Under the pieces are notes generated by a model. It saw only the letters and a program-made list of their open reading frames with translations. It had not been told where the DNA came from and made no database searches. Both the position numbers and the translations under genes were made by a program. A stretch of 64,000 nucleotides of DNA from Onishia niordana (GTDB lineage Bacteria > Pseudomonadota > Gammaproteobacteria > Pseudomonadales > Halomonadaceae): positions 62,001-126,000 of the forward strand of contig NZ_SDSD01000004.1 in NCBI RefSeq assembly GCF_004798965.1, read 5' to 3'. This document shows positions 25,507 through 35,177 of the stretch, piece by piece. Each line of letters starts with the position of its first letter. Positions within the stretch are counted from its first letter, which is position 1.

Positions 25507-26541
25507 TCAGGGCATCAGCGCCGGTGCCTGGAGGCCTGCCATCTCGTCGAAGCCGAACATCAGGTTGAGGTTCTGGATGGCTTGGCCGGAGGCGCCCTTG
25601 ACCAGGTTGTCGATCACAGAAAGCACCACCACGGTGTCGCCGTCGCCGGGGCGATGTACGGCCAGCCGGCAGATATCGCTGCCCTTGACGCTGCGGGTCT
25701 CGGGGTGACTGCCTGCGGGCATGACGTCGACAGCCGGTTCGTCCTTGAAGCGCGCCTCGAATAGCGCCTGCAGATCGCCAGGCTCCTGTGTCAATCGTCC
25801 GTAGAGCGTTGCGTGGATACCGCGGATCATCGGCGTCAGGTGAGGAACGAAGGTCAGGCCTACCGGTGCCTGGACCGCGCGACCCAGGCCCTGGCGGATC
25901 TCGGGCAAATGGCGATGTCCGCTGGCGCCATAGGCCTTCATGGATTCGCTGGCTTCAGCGAGCAGTGAGCCGACCTTGGCGCCGCGACCGGCGCCGGTGA
26001 CGCCTGACTTGCAGTCGGCGATCACATGCTCGATATCGATCAGGCTGCTTTCTAAAAGCGGCAGGAGGCCCAGTTGCACGGCGGTGGGGTAGCAGCCTGG
26101 AACCGCAATCAGGCGTGCCTCTCGTATGGCCTCGCGGTTGACCTCCGGCAGCCCATAGACGGCTTCTTCAAGCAGCTCGGGAGCGCCGTGGGGTTGCCCG
26201 TACCACTGTGCCCATTCCTCGGCATCTTCCAGACGGAAGTCGGCGGAAAGATCGATCACTCGGGTACCGCGCTCTAGCAGATCGCCGGCCAGCGCATGAG
26301 CGACACCATGCGGCGTGGCGAAGAAGACGGCATCACAGCGGCCGAGCACGTCTGCATCCGGGGCAGTGAAGTACAGTTCCGGGTAGTGGCCGCGCAGGTT
26401 GGGATAGAGTTCGTCGACAGCGAGGCCCGCTTCGGAACGCGAGGTAATGGCCGCGACTTCGACCTGGGAATGCTGGGCAAGCAGCCTCAGCAATTCGACG
26501 CCGGTATAGCCGGTGCCTCCGACAATGCCCACCTTGATCAC
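25507..26541 (-). CDS. argC: N-acetyl-gamma-glutamyl-phosphate reductase
   Basis: NADPH-dependent third step of arginine synthesis. The 344 residues start at a GTG with AAGGAGGG upstream ([20 protein letters not shown]) and carry the catalytic cysteine in [12 protein letters not shown] and the nearby [12 protein letters not shown]. It stands on the minus strand, divergent from the CLC gene, and shares an 88-base intergenic region with it that contains a palindrome. Confidence 0.96.
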   Translation of the reverse strand: MIKVGIVGGTGYTGVELLRLLAQHSQVEVAAITSRSEAGLAVDELYPNLRGHYPELYFTAPDADVLGRCDAVFFATPHGVAHALAGDLLERGTRVIDLSADFRLEDAEEWAQWYGQPHGAPELLEEAVYGLPEVNREAIREARLIAVPGCYPTAVQLGLLPLLESSLIDIEHVIADCKSGVTGAGRGAKVGSLLAEASESMKAYGASGHRHLPEIRQGLGRAVQAPVGLTFVPHLTPMIRGIHATLYGRLTQEPGDLQALFEARFKDEPAVDVMPAGSHPETRSVKGSDICRLAVHRPGDGDTVVVLSVIDNLVKGASGQAIQNLNLMFGFDEMAGLQAPALMP

Positions 26542-26609
26542 GATGTCCCTCCTTAGGTAGCTGGCCGACCCTACGGGGTCGAGTCTGAAGAGATGGTCCC
26601 GGTATGATA

Positions 26610-26632
26610 CACCTGTCAGTCAATGACAGGTG
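26610..26632. promoter_or_regulatory. Perfect palindrome between argC and the CLC gene
   Basis: CACCTGTCA (26610-26618) and TGACAGGTG (26624-26632) flank a five-base spacer. It lies between two divergent genes and could be an operator for either. It does not resemble the ArgR box that I would expect before argC. Confidence 0.5.
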
Positions 26633-26677
26633 AAATCACCCTCCCATCATGAGTCCCATGGTCAAGGAAGCGCCACC

Positions 26678-28429
26678 GTGCCACGCCCTCATTTTCCCGA
26701 CCTGAGCCTTGCGACCTTTCGTCGTAAACTGGCCAATGTCGAATCTCTTCCCCAGCTCTGCGTGCTGGGGACGATCGCCGGGATTGTCACCGGCAGCCTG
26801 ATGGTGGGCTTCCAACTGCTGCTGGACCTGGGGGCGCTGGTTTTCATGCCCGGCGCGGATTCCGAGGCCTTCGAGGGATTGCCGGCCTGGTGCCGGGCGT
26901 TGTTGCCGTTGGCGGCGGTCGCCCTGATTGGGGTAGGGCTATGGCGCCAGCCACCGGCGGCACGCAAGCTCGGTGTCGGTCACGTGATTGAGCGACTGAC
27001 CTATCATCAGGGGCGATTCCCGCTGCGTAACTGGCTCAACCAATGGTGGGTCGGGGTGGTGTCGGTGCTGGGTGGTCTTTCGGCGGGCCGGGAAGGCCCG
27101 GCGATACATCTCGGCGCGGCGGCGGTCTGCGGGATCGGTGAGCACCTTCGCCTGCCTCACAATAGCCTGCGTGTACTGGTGGCCTGCGGGACGGCAGCCG
27201 GCATATCGGCGTCCTTCAATACGCCGATCGCCGGGGTCATCTTTGCCATGGAAGTGGTAATGATGGAGTACACCATTGCGGGCTTCATGCCGGTGATCCT
27301 GGCGTCCAGCATGGGGGCGGTCGTCGCCCAGCTGGTTTATGCCACTCAGCCGGCCTTTCATACCTCAAGCGTCGCGCTGGATTCCTGGCTGAACCTGTCG
27401 TGGATTCTCCTCAGTGCACTGGGGATTGGCCTGCTGTCCGGCGGGTTCATTCGCCTGTCGAAGTTAAAGACCGGTTTTGCCGCCTGGCCGATCAAGGCTC
27501 GTCTGACCTTGGTGGCTCTCGCCGTGGGCGGGGTCGCCTGGTGGTATCCAGAGGTACAAGGCATCGGCTACGACAGTTTGGCCTCCACTCTGGATGGCGA
27601 GGTGGCCGTGAATGTGCTGGTGGCGCTGGCGCTCGCCAAGCTGGGGCTGACCGCGCTTACCGTGGCGAGCGGTCTTCCCATCGGCATCATCGGCCCTGTG
27701 CTGGTTTCAGGCGCCGCGGCCGGCGCGTTGTTTGGTCTACTGGGACAGTGGTTATGGCCCGAAGCGGCGGCAGACCCGTCACTGTTCGCCATGCTGGGCA
27801 TGGCGGCGATGATGGGGGCAGTCTTGCAGGCGCCGCTGGCGGCACTGATGGCCCTTCTCGAACTGACGCACAATCCCAATATCATTCTGCCCGGCATGCT
27901 GGCGGTGGTTATCGCAGGCCTCACGGCAAGGCGGTTGTGTCGCTGCGAGGGCTTCTTCATCAACCTGACGCGTCATGGCCTTCATCCACTGCAGCAGCCG
28001 CTGGCACAGGCGCTATCCCGAGTATCGGTACCGGCGGTGATGGAGCGCAGCCTGGTGCGCAGCCAGCGCCGGGTTGGCCGCGAGGAAGCCGAGGCGATGC
28101 TGCATGCCAAGCCGGTCTGGGTAGTGATCGTGCGCTCCCGGGACGACAAGCCGACCCTGGCGCTCAAGGCGGCGGATCTGGCGCGTGTGTTGCTTGATGA
28201 AGACGCCTGGGCCAAGGAGGAGCAGATCGACCTGCTCGAAGTGCCCGGCCAGCGTCTGGACATGGCGCCTATCCACCTTGAGGCGACCCTCAGCGAGGCG
28301 CTGGACCGGCTCAACGAGGCACGAGTGGATGCGCTTTATGTCGAAACCTCGATGGGGCCGATCAAGCGGCGTATTTCCGGTATCATCACCCGTGAAAGCA
28401 TTGAAAACTACTATCGCTACATGCCGTGA
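26678..28429 (+). CDS. CLC-family chloride channel / antiporter
   Basis: An anion transporter of the inner membrane, 583 residues from the GTG at 26678. The frame is open back to a GTG at 26630, but that codon lies in the palindrome and has no ribosome site, whereas AGGA precedes 26678. CLC marks: GREGPAIHLG with the gating Glu, GTAAGISASFNTPIAGVIFA, and GIIGP in place of GxFxP. The usual GSGIP anion-coordinating motif reads GVGHV. About 140 C-terminal residues form a soluble domain, probably CBS-like. Substrate cannot be told from the sequence. Confidence 0.85.
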   Translation: MPRPHFPDLSLATFRRKLANVESLPQLCVLGTIAGIVTGSLMVGFQLLLDLGALVFMPGADSEAFEGLPAWCRALLPLAAVALIGVGLWRQPPAARKLGVGHVIERLTYHQGRFPLRNWLNQWWVGVVSVLGGLSAGREGPAIHLGAAAVCGIGEHLRLPHNSLRVLVACGTAAGISASFNTPIAGVIFAMEVVMMEYTIAGFMPVILASSMGAVVAQLVYATQPAFHTSSVALDSWLNLSWILLSALGIGLLSGGFIRLSKLKTGFAAWPIKARLTLVALAVGGVAWWYPEVQGIGYDSLASTLDGEVAVNVLVALALAKLGLTALTVASGLPIGIIGPVLVSGAAAGALFGLLGQWLWPEAAADPSLFAMLGMAAMMGAVLQAPLAALMALLELTHNPNIILPGMLAVVIAGLTARRLCRCEGFFINLTRHGLHPLQQPLAQALSRVSVPAVMERSLVRSQRRVGREEAEAMLHAKPVWVVIVRSRDDKPTLALKAADLARVLLDEDAWAKEEQIDLLEVPGQRLDMAPIHLEATLSEALDRLNEARVDALYVETSMGPIKRRISGIITRESIENYYRYMP

Positions 28430-28482
28430 GCAAGCGTGGTCCGCCGGGCCGCTAACGCAGGGACGACTCTTGAGGAGTGATT

Positions 28483-28914
28483 ATGTATTTATGGATTCAG
28501 GCCTTTCACCTGATCGCCGTGGTGACCTGGTTTGCCGCGCTTTTCTACCTGCCGCGGCTGTTCGTCTATCACGCCACGGCGCGTGATGCCGGTGATGATC
28601 AGGCCATCAGCTACTTCACGACCATGGAGCGCAAGTTGTATCGCGGCATCATGATGCCGTCGATGATTGCGGTGATCGTGCTGGGCGCGAGTATGCTGGC
28701 TCTGGTGCCGGGATTGATGAGTCAGGGCTGGATGCATGCCAAGCTTTCCCTGGTGGTGTTGCTGATCGGCTATCACCACGTCTGCCTGGCCTATATGAAG
28801 AAACTGGCTGCCGGCACCTGCCAAAAATCACATGTATTTTTCCGCTGGTTCAATGAGGCGCCGGTCGTTGTGCTGGTGCTGGTTGTCATCCTGGCGGTGG
28901 TCAAGCCGTTCTGA
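28483..28914 (+). CDS. hemJ: Protoporphyrinogen IX oxidase HemJ (UPF0093)
   Basis: Oxygen-independent membrane enzyme of haem synthesis. About 143 residues from the ATG at 28483, with GAGGAG upstream; a GTG six bases earlier is less likely. Four hydrophobic helices and the conserved histidine and arginine-lysine segment (FHLIAVVTWFAALFYLPRLF, ERKLYR) match the family. It overlaps thiD by one base (TGATG). Confidence 0.93.
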   Translation: MYLWIQAFHLIAVVTWFAALFYLPRLFVYHATARDAGDDQAISYFTTMERKLYRGIMMPSMIAVIVLGASMLALVPGLMSQGWMHAKLSLVVLLIGYHHVCLAYMKKLAAGTCQKSHVFFRWFNEAPVVVLVLVVILAVVKPF

Positions 28915-29762
28915 TGCCAGATGCCGACGAGTATGGAATGCATGACCTTCGCCAACTGCCGGTAGTGCTGGTGCTGGCAGGCCACGATCCCAGCGGCGGC
29001 GCCGGGCTAACCGCTGATGTCGAGGCCATTGCCGCTTGTGGTGCCTGGCCGCTGACCATCCCCACCGCTTTGACCGTGCAGAATAGCCGTGATGTCAGCA
29101 CTGTCATGCCCTGTCGCGGTGATGATATGCGCGCCATGGCCGCGGCGCTGGGGGAGTTCACGGTCTCGGCGATCAAGGTTGGGCTGGTGGCAGACCTTGA
29201 AAGCCTCGATGCGGTGGTCGATATCGTGCGCCGCTATCCCGGTGTTCCGGTGGTGGTCGATCCGGTGCTTCGCGCCGGAGGTGGACACGAGCTGAGCTCA
29301 GCCGAGTTGATCGATGCCTTCCATGAGCGGCTTCTGCCACGGGTAGATATCCTGACGCCAAACCGGGCGGAACTGGCAAGACTCACCGACCCGGGCTGGG
29401 ACAATGATACCGATCGCGCCATCGCGCTGATGGCGGAGGGATGCCAGGCGGTACTGGTCACCGGCACTGATTCGCCGGTGACGGGAAGCGCTGCCGACAA
29501 GGTTGTCCACACCCTGCATACGCCGGACAATGGCCGCCAATGGCAGTGGCCGCGTCTGGCCGGCAGTTTTCATGGGTCGGGCTGTACGCTGGCGGCCTCA
29601 CTGGCCGCCTATCTAGCGGCAGGCGAAAGTCTGATTCAGGCCTGTGAGATGGCCCAGGAATACACGTGGCAGACATTACGCCACGGCTGGCGTCCAGCCG
29701 ATGGTCAGGCCTTGCCACGCCGTCTTTGGCGCCATACGAGCCCTGCGCATACTTCGGAGTGA
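28914..29762 (+). CDS. thiD: Hydroxymethylpyrimidine (phosphate) kinase
   Basis: Phosphorylates HMP and HMP-phosphate for thiamine synthesis. The 282 residues show [20 protein letters not shown] near the start and the anion-hole region [19 protein letters not shown] near the end, both typical of ThiD ribokinases. The start overlaps the hemJ stop, and thiE starts two bases after the stop, so hemJ-thiD-thiE are likely one transcript. No TPP riboswitch was recognised. Confidence 0.94.
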   Translation: MPDADEYGMHDLRQLPVVLVLAGHDPSGGAGLTADVEAIAACGAWPLTIPTALTVQNSRDVSTVMPCRGDDMRAMAAALGEFTVSAIKVGLVADLESLDAVVDIVRRYPGVPVVVDPVLRAGGGHELSSAELIDAFHERLLPRVDILTPNRAELARLTDPGWDNDTDRAIALMAEGCQAVLVTGTDSPVTGSAADKVVHTLHTPDNGRQWQWPRLAGSFHGSGCTLAASLAAYLAAGESLIQACEMAQEYTWQTLRHGWRPADGQALPRRLWRHTSPAHTSE

Positions 29763-29764
29763 CG

Positions 29765-30427
29765 ATGTACGAGCCTGCCTGGACACGCGGTGTCTACGCC
29801 ATCACCGATGAGACCCTGTTGCCCGATGATGAGCGCCTGCTGAGCGCCTGCGAGGCAGCGTTGCGCGGTGGTCTGGCGTTGCTGCAGTACCGCGACAAGT
29901 CCGACGACGCTGACAAGCGTTGGCGTCAGGCAAACGAACTTGCCGCACGTTGTGCGGCGTATGAGGTGCCTTTGATCATCAACGATGACGTGGCGCTGGC
30001 CGCACGCCTCCGGCGGGCCGGCCACTGGAGAGTCGGGGTGCATCTTGGTCAGCAGGATGGTCTTGTGAGCGATGCTCGCTACCAGCTGGGGCCTACCGCC
30101 ATCATCGGCGTTACCTGCCATGATCGGCTGGATCTTGCCGAAAAGGCGGCGGCCGAAGGGGCATCCTACTTGGCCTTCGGCCGTTTCTTTGCCTCGCGTA
30201 CCAAACCCACCGCGCCGCCGGCGCCGCTGTCGCTGCTCGAGCAGGCCGGACGTTTTGGCTTGCCGCGGGGCGCGATCGGCGGCATCACGGTGGATAACAT
30301 CACCACAGTGCGTGAGGCAGGCGCGGAGCTTGCCGCCGCCGTCGAGGCGGTATTTGCGGTGCAGGATCCCGAGTCGCGCGTCATTGAGCTTAACCGGCAT
30401 TTGACCATGGCAACGCATCATCCATAG
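29765..30427 (+). CDS. thiE: Thiamine-phosphate synthase
   Basis: Joins HMP-PP and thiazole phosphate. From the ATG at 29765 it has 220 residues ([15 protein letters not shown]). The TIM-barrel motifs are [39 protein letters not shown] and IGGITVDN. The frame is open upstream into thiD, but the chosen start lies two bases past the thiD stop. Confidence 0.95.
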   Translation: MYEPAWTRGVYAITDETLLPDDERLLSACEAALRGGLALLQYRDKSDDADKRWRQANELAARCAAYEVPLIINDDVALAARLRRAGHWRVGVHLGQQDGLVSDARYQLGPTAIIGVTCHDRLDLAEKAAAEGASYLAFGRFFASRTKPTAPPAPLSLLEQAGRFGLPRGAIGGITVDNITTVREAGAELAAAVEAVFAVQDPESRVIELNRHLTMATHHP

Positions 30428-30428
30428 C

Positions 30429-30483
30429 TTATCCACAGGGTGCTCACCGAGAGTTATCCGCATTATTCAGAGATTTATCCACA
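30429..30483 (+). promoter_or_regulatory. Cluster of three DnaA boxes upstream of hemL
   Basis: Perfect TTATCCACA at 30429-30437 and 30475-30483, and TTATCCGCA (one mismatch) at 30454-30462, all on the plus strand with spacings of 25 and 21 bases. They fill the 86-base gap between thiE and hemL and lie 31 bases before the hemL ATG. Confidence 0.65.
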
Positions 30484-30513
30484 ACTTCGCACTATCAGAC
30501 CCGAGAGGCTTTC

Positions 30514-31803
30514 ATGACCACCTCAGTAGAGCTCTTCGCACAGGCCTGTCGCCATATCCCGGGCGGCGTCAATTCGCCGGTTCGTGCCTTCAAGGGCATG
30601 GATCGTCCGCCGGTGTTCATCGAGCGTGCACAGGGCGCCTATCTGCATGATGTCGAGGGCAAACGCTATGTCGACTACGTAGGGTCCTGGGGACCGATGA
30701 TCACCGGACACGCCGATCCGGACGTGCTGGGTGCGGTGCGCGAGCGTCTCGATATGGGACTGTCCTTCGGTACCCCGACCGCGATCGAAACCCGCATGGC
30801 CGAGCTTATCTGCGAGATCATGCCGTCCATCGACATGGTGCGCATGACCAACTCGGGCACCGAGGCCACCATGTCGGCGATTCGTCTGGCGCGAGGCTAT
30901 ACGGGTCGTGACAAGATCGTGAAGTTCGAGGGCAACTACCACGGCCATTCCGATTCCCTGCTGGTCAAGGCCGGTTCCGGGGCCCTGACCCATGGTGAGC
31001 CGAGCTCGCCGGGCGTGCCGGCCTCGCTTGCTGAACATACGGTGACCCTGCCCTTCAATGACCTCGACGCAGTGGAAGCCTGCTTCGAGGAGATCGGCGA
31101 TCAGGTGGCCTGCATTATCGTCGAGCCGGTGGCCGGCAACATGAACTGCATTCCGCCACGAGAAGGCTTCCTCGAGACGCTGCGTGAGGTCTGTGATCGC
31201 CATTCAAGTCTATTGATCTTCGATGAGGTGATGACGGGCTTTCGCGTTGCCAAGGGCGGTGCCCAGGCACACTTCGGGGTGACGCCGGACCTGACCTGCC
31301 TTGGCAAGATCGTCGGCGGTGGCATGCCGGTCGGGGCCTTTGGCGGCAAGCGCGAGGTGATGGAGCAGATATCGCCACTGGGGCCGGTCTATCAGGCCGG
31401 CACACTGGCCGGCAACCCGCTGGCCATGGCCGCCGGTATTGCCCTTTTGACCAAGATTCAGGAACCCGGCTTCCATGAGGCCCTGACTCAGCGCGTCGAG
31501 ACGCTATGCAATGGTCTTAAGGCGCGTGCTGATGCCGCTGGTATCGATATGATCACTCAGCGGGCCGGTGGCATGTTTGGGCTCTTCTTCACTGCCCAAT
31601 CGCAGGTCGACAACTTCGCTCAGGCCACGGCCTGTGATGCCGATGCGTTTCGCCGCTTCTTCTCGCTGATGCTCGACGAGGGGGTTTATCTGGCGCCTTC
31701 GGCCTATGAGGCCGGTTTCATGTCCAATGCCCATACCCCGGAAGATATCCAGGCGACCCTGGACGGCGCCGAGCGGGCTTTTACTGCCATGAGCCAGGCC
31801 TAA
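30514..31803 (+). CDS. hemL: Glutamate-1-semialdehyde 2,1-aminomutase
   Basis: PLP enzyme that converts glutamate-1-semialdehyde to 5-aminolevulinate in the C5 route of haem synthesis. The 429 residues open with [19 protein letters not shown] and carry the catalytic lysine in [15 protein letters not shown], with [10 protein letters not shown] for PLP binding. It follows hemJ-thiD-thiE but after a gap with DnaA boxes. Confidence 0.97.
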   Translation: MTTSVELFAQACRHIPGGVNSPVRAFKGMDRPPVFIERAQGAYLHDVEGKRYVDYVGSWGPMITGHADPDVLGAVRERLDMGLSFGTPTAIETRMAELICEIMPSIDMVRMTNSGTEATMSAIRLARGYTGRDKIVKFEGNYHGHSDSLLVKAGSGALTHGEPSSPGVPASLAEHTVTLPFNDLDAVEACFEEIGDQVACIIVEPVAGNMNCIPPREGFLETLREVCDRHSSLLIFDEVMTGFRVAKGGAQAHFGVTPDLTCLGKIVGGGMPVGAFGGKREVMEQISPLGPVYQAGTLAGNPLAMAAGIALLTKIQEPGFHEALTQRVETLCNGLKARADAAGIDMITQRAGGMFGLFFTAQSQVDNFAQATACDADAFRRFFSLMLDEGVYLAPSAYEAGFMSNAHTPEDIQATLDGAERAFTAMSQA

Positions 31804-31819
31804 CCAAGGAGGCATCACC

Positions 31820-33388
31820 GTGAGCGATGTCCTGATTCAGGCGCTTAGCCATCCGGCCTGCTTTGATCATCCGGTAGATAAGATCGAGGTCCATGAAACC
31901 CACATTTCATGGATCCTGTTGACCGGCGACTACGCCTACAAGATCAAGAAGCCGGTCGATCTCGGCAGCTTCCTGGATTTTTCGAGCCTCGAGAAACGCC
32001 ACGCTCTCTGCGAGCAGGAAGTGCGTCTCAACCAGCGCCTGGCACCGAGCCTGTACCTGGATGTGGTGCCCATCTCAGGCTCACCGGAGGCGCCGAAGCT
32101 CAACGGTGAAGGCGCGCCTTTCGAGTATGCGGTGAAGATGCGCCAGTTCAGCAATCGCCATCTGTTCAGTATCTTGCAGAAAGATGGCGAGTTGTCGGTG
32201 GAACTGCTCGATGACCTGATCGACCAACTGGTGGATTTTCACGAGCAGGCGCAGCGAATCGAGACGTCGAGCGAACATGGCAGTGCCGAGGCGACGCAAG
32301 AGATCGTGGCCCGAGAGTTCTCATTGATCGGCGATCGTCTGCCCAGCCCGCAAGATCACCAACGGCTGGATACCCTCAGGGAACGGGTCAATGAGATGGA
32401 GGCCCGGCTGATGCCGGTGTTTGCCGAGCGCCATCGCCAGGGTTTCGTTCGCGAGACCCATGGCGATATCCACTTGGGTAACGCCGTGCGTCATCAGGGC
32501 CGAGCGCTGTTGTTCGATGGCATCGAGTTCAATGATGCCCTGCGCTGGAACGATGTCGGCTGTGATCTGGCCTTCCTGCTGATGGATCTCGAGGCTCGCG
32601 GTGAGCTGATGCTAGCGCGTCATGCGCTGAACCGTTACTTGGAACTCTCGGGTGACTACGCCCTGGTAGGGGTGCTCGACTACTACAAGATCTATCGTGC
32701 TCTGGTACGTGCCAAGGTGGCGATGCTGCGTTACGCCGAGCCCACGCTACCGGCTGACGAACGCACGTCTATCTGGTCCGAGTATCAACGCTATCTGGCA
32801 TTGGCGGAAGGCTACAGTGAGTTCCGCTTTCCCTATCTGCTGATCGGTGTTGGCGTATCGGGCAGTGGCAAGAGCCGTTTCACCGGCGAAATGGTCAGAC
32901 GCCTTGGCGGCGTGCGGTTGCGTTCCGATGTGGAACGCAAGCGTCTATATGGATTCGCTCCACAGGCGGATAGTCACCAGCAGGGTGTGGATATCTATAC
33001 CACGGAGGCGACTGAGCGTACCTACCAGCATCTGGCACAACTAAGTGGCCTCCTTTTCGAGGCAGGTGTCTCGGTGTGTATCGATGCAACCTGTCTGAAG
33101 AGGTCACAGCGTGACTTGCTGGCTGAACAGGCCGAGGCCCGAGGCCTGGCAGTGATGACCATCAGCTTCGAGGCCGATGAAGCCACTCTGCGAGAGCGTA
33201 TCGTGAAGCGGGCGCGTCGTGGGGGCGACCCCTCCGAGGCGAGCCTTTCCGTACTCGAACGACAACTTGAACACTTCGAGGCCTTCAGCAATGAAGAACG
33301 TCGGCACTTGGTTCATCTGGATACAACGGCAAGCGATGCCACAGAAACGCTGGTTGAACTGATCCAGCAGCATATGAATCAAGCCTGA
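31820..33388 (+). CDS. Fusion of aminoglycoside-phosphotransferase-like kinase and P-loop ATPase
   Basis: A 522-residue protein starting at a GTG 15 bases after hemL with AAGGAGG upstream. The N-terminal half is an APH-type kinase fold with the catalytic loop HGDIHLGN (214-221) and DGIEF (233-237). The C-terminal part begins with the P-loop GVSGSGKS (345-352), followed by LRSDVERKRLYGF, as in small-molecule kinase or zeta-toxin-like domains. This fusion family is widespread in proteobacteria. The substrate is unknown, and there is no reason to call it a resistance gene. Confidence 0.82.
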   Translation: MSDVLIQALSHPACFDHPVDKIEVHETHISWILLTGDYAYKIKKPVDLGSFLDFSSLEKRHALCEQEVRLNQRLAPSLYLDVVPISGSPEAPKLNGEGAPFEYAVKMRQFSNRHLFSILQKDGELSVELLDDLIDQLVDFHEQAQRIETSSEHGSAEATQEIVAREFSLIGDRLPSPQDHQRLDTLRERVNEMEARLMPVFAERHRQGFVRETHGDIHLGNAVRHQGRALLFDGIEFNDALRWNDVGCDLAFLLMDLEARGELMLARHALNRYLELSGDYALVGVLDYYKIYRALVRAKVAMLRYAEPTLPADERTSIWSEYQRYLALAEGYSEFRFPYLLIGVGVSGSGKSRFTGEMVRRLGGVRLRSDVERKRLYGFAPQADSHQQGVDIYTTEATERTYQHLAQLSGLLFEAGVSVCIDATCLKRSQRDLLAEQAEARGLAVMTISFEADEATLRERIVKRARRGGDPSEASLSVLERQLEHFEAFSNEERRHLVHLDTTASDATETLVELIQQHMNQA

Positions 33389-33608
33389 CCCACTGCCTCG
33401 TCAGTCACCGTATGTTTGTACATCGGGCTTACGGTGTTATGCAGTACGTTGTAATGGTTGGATTTTTTTACTTTTTCTCGGCCACCTAGCGTTCTTTTAA
33501 TGCAGGGTGGCCGTTTTTTGTATCGCTGATGCATCATCGATATTTAATGACTAATAGGCTGAATTAAAAGAAGAAAATATTGGTCAGGACTATTGTGTTA
33601 TTCGTGTT
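33389..33608. other. Gene-free stretch with terminator ahead of the fibre-like locus
   Basis: No gene is supported. The stretch becomes AT-rich and holds the terminator listed separately. A further inverted repeat, CACCGTA (33406-33412) with TACGGTG (33430-33436), follows the kinase stop. Confidence 0.4.
33479..33519 (+). terminator. Rho-independent terminator
   Basis: CGGCCACC (33479-33486) pairs with GGTGGCCG (33506-33513) and is followed by six T (33514-33519). The loop is 19 bases. It ends the hemL-kinase transcript. Confidence 0.8.
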
Positions 33609-33624
33609 GTTACAAAAATGTAAC
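33609..33624. promoter_or_regulatory. Candidate upstream activator site for the sigma54 promoter
   Basis: GTTACA (33609-33614) and TGTAAC (33619-33624) form a palindrome with a four-base spacer, about 120 bases upstream of the -24 box. That is a usual distance for an enhancer of a sigma54 activator. The link to the activator gene in this locus is inferred. Confidence 0.4.
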
Positions 33625-33743
33625 GCTTTTATCGCTATGACTGCCTACCTCTTCACCCCCAGGCTAGCCTTCGCCCCTCCCCTCGCCGCCCCGTTTTTTA
33701 TTTCCTGATACTTACAGTGGTTTACAAAAAGTTTCATAAAAGC

Positions 33744-33758
33744 TGGCACGCATTGTGC
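33744..33758 (+). promoter_or_regulatory. Sigma54 (-24/-12) promoter of the glycine-rich protein gene
   Basis: TGGCACG at 33744-33750 carries the -24 GG (33745-33746). The -12 GC lies at 33757-33758 after exactly ten bases. The -24 element is a perfect match and the -12 element reads GTGC in place of TTGC. Transcription would start near 33770, about 104 bases before the ATG at 33874. A sigma54 activator gene is present in the same locus. Confidence 0.7.
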
Positions 33759-33873
33759 GTAGTAAATCTCGACTGCGAATGGATGACGCCAGCTTTCGAC
33801 CGCAACCGGTTTACTGACGGATTACGTTTCGCAGGGAATGACAAGGGATCATATCCAGACTGGAGAAACGGTC

Positions 33874-35118
33874 ATGAAAAATTACGTTATTGCAGGTACC
33901 TCAATGCTGGCCCTGGTAATGGCAATTTCCGTTGCACATGCCAACCCAAGCGTCGGTGTCGCCAAGGGAGAAACCAATCAGGCGGTAATCTCAGGCGCTA
34001 CCGCTACCGGAGGCAGCAGCGGGAATGCTAATGGTGGCAGCGGCCTAGGTCTGGGAGCAGGCGGCGATGGCTGGGGCGGTGATGCCAACGGCGGCGATGT
34101 CGAGGCTGGAAGTGGCAAGGGTTATCAAAGCAAGGGCCGCGGCTGGGGCGGCGGTGACGACGATGGTAGCTATGGTGGTACTGGTGGTACCGGTGGCAAC
34201 GGTAATGGCGCCGCTGGAACTGGCAATGGCGTTGGCGCTGCGGGCGGCTCAACCGGCCGTGGTGGTGATGCCTGGGCCTATAGCGAGTCCTTCAACACCT
34301 CTACCAGCGTGATCTCCATGCAGGAGATGAGCTCCAGTGTCACAGGTTCCACCATCAATATCACGGGCGGAGCTGGCTCGCACGGTGGCAATGGCGGCAA
34401 CAGCGGGCATGCCATGGCGATGGGCATGGCCAAGGCTGGTGATGGCGGTTACGGGGACGGTGGTAAGTCCGGTGAAACCAAGGCTATCGGTGGTGATGGT
34501 GCCAAAGGTGGTGCTGGCCTTGGCGTAGGCCTTGGTCTGGGCTACGGCGAAGGTGGCGAGAGTGATGCCGATGCCGATTCCGGCGCGCTTGGTGCCGCCG
34601 GCTCGCTGGCTGGCAATAATAGTGAAGCCGCTGATGGCAATGGCGAAACACAACGGTCCTTTGGCTTTGATCCTCGTCGCCGTGGCGGATCGGGCAGTGA
34701 GGTAGACCAGTTCGCCGAAGCCAACTCTGAAGCGAACGCCACGTCCGACGCAACTGCCGGAACAGCCACAGGTGGCGCTGGCACCGGAGCAGGTACCGGT
34801 GAAGGGAATGGTACCGGTGCTGCAGGCGGGAATGGTGCCACTGCGACAGCCGATAGCGGTAACGGCGGTGCCGGCAATGGCGGCGGCGGCGGCGGTGCCA
34901 CCAGTGGTGCTGTGGCAGCCTCTAGCGGCAACGGTGGGGCTGGTGGTGCTGGCGGAGCCGGCGGAGCTGCAATGTTGAGCACCGGTAATGCCAACGTCAG
35001 TGTGGCTGCCGGCAACTTTGGCGGTATTGCCAACATGAACGTCTCGACCGGGATTTATAACTCCCAAGTGGCTGGCACCAATGTGTCTGCTCACAGCAAC
35101 GTCAACATCGGCAACTAA
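33874..35118 (+). CDS. Secreted glycine-rich, low-complexity protein (candidate fibre or matrix subunit)
   Basis: A 414-residue protein with a Sec signal (cleavage after AHA, about residue 23) and GGAG before the ATG; the open frame reaches back to 33838 without a ribosome site. The mature protein is dominated by Gly with Ala, Asn, Ser, Thr and Asp in irregular repeats, has no cysteine, and contains a less repetitive block (about 145-180) with STSVISMQEMSSSVTGSTIN. A charged patch PRRRGG occurs near residue 282. The last 45 residues are Asn-rich, non-repetitive and share a pattern with the next gene (NVSTG, compared with NITTG). No family is recognised. A structural role in a surface fibre is inferred from composition and neighbours. 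Confidence 0.7.
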   Translation: MKNYVIAGTSMLALVMAISVAHANPSVGVAKGETNQAVISGATATGGSSGNANGGSGLGLGAGGDGWGGDANGGDVEAGSGKGYQSKGRGWGGGDDDGSYGGTGGTGGNGNGAAGTGNGVGAAGGSTGRGGDAWAYSESFNTSTSVISMQEMSSSVTGSTINITGGAGSHGGNGGNSGHAMAMGMAKAGDGGYGDGGKSGETKAIGGDGAKGGAGLGVGLGLGYGEGGESDADADSGALGAAGSLAGNNSEAADGNGETQRSFGFDPRRRGGSGSEVDQFAEANSEANATSDATAGTATGGAGTGAGTGEGNGTGAAGGNGATATADSGNGGAGNGGGGGGATSGAVAASSGNGGAGGAGGAGGAAMLSTGNANVSVAAGNFGGIANMNVSTGIYNSQVAGTNVSAHSNVNIGN

Positions 35119-35177
35119 CGGATACGATCAAACGACGTAATGTCGCAAAGATCTTATCCTGAGATGTGACTGTTAGG

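Noticed and set aside
34249..35094. Minus-strand open frames antisense to the glycine-rich gene
   Set aside because: They arise from the repetitive Gly codons; the plus frame has a signal peptide, ribosome site and sigma54 promoter.
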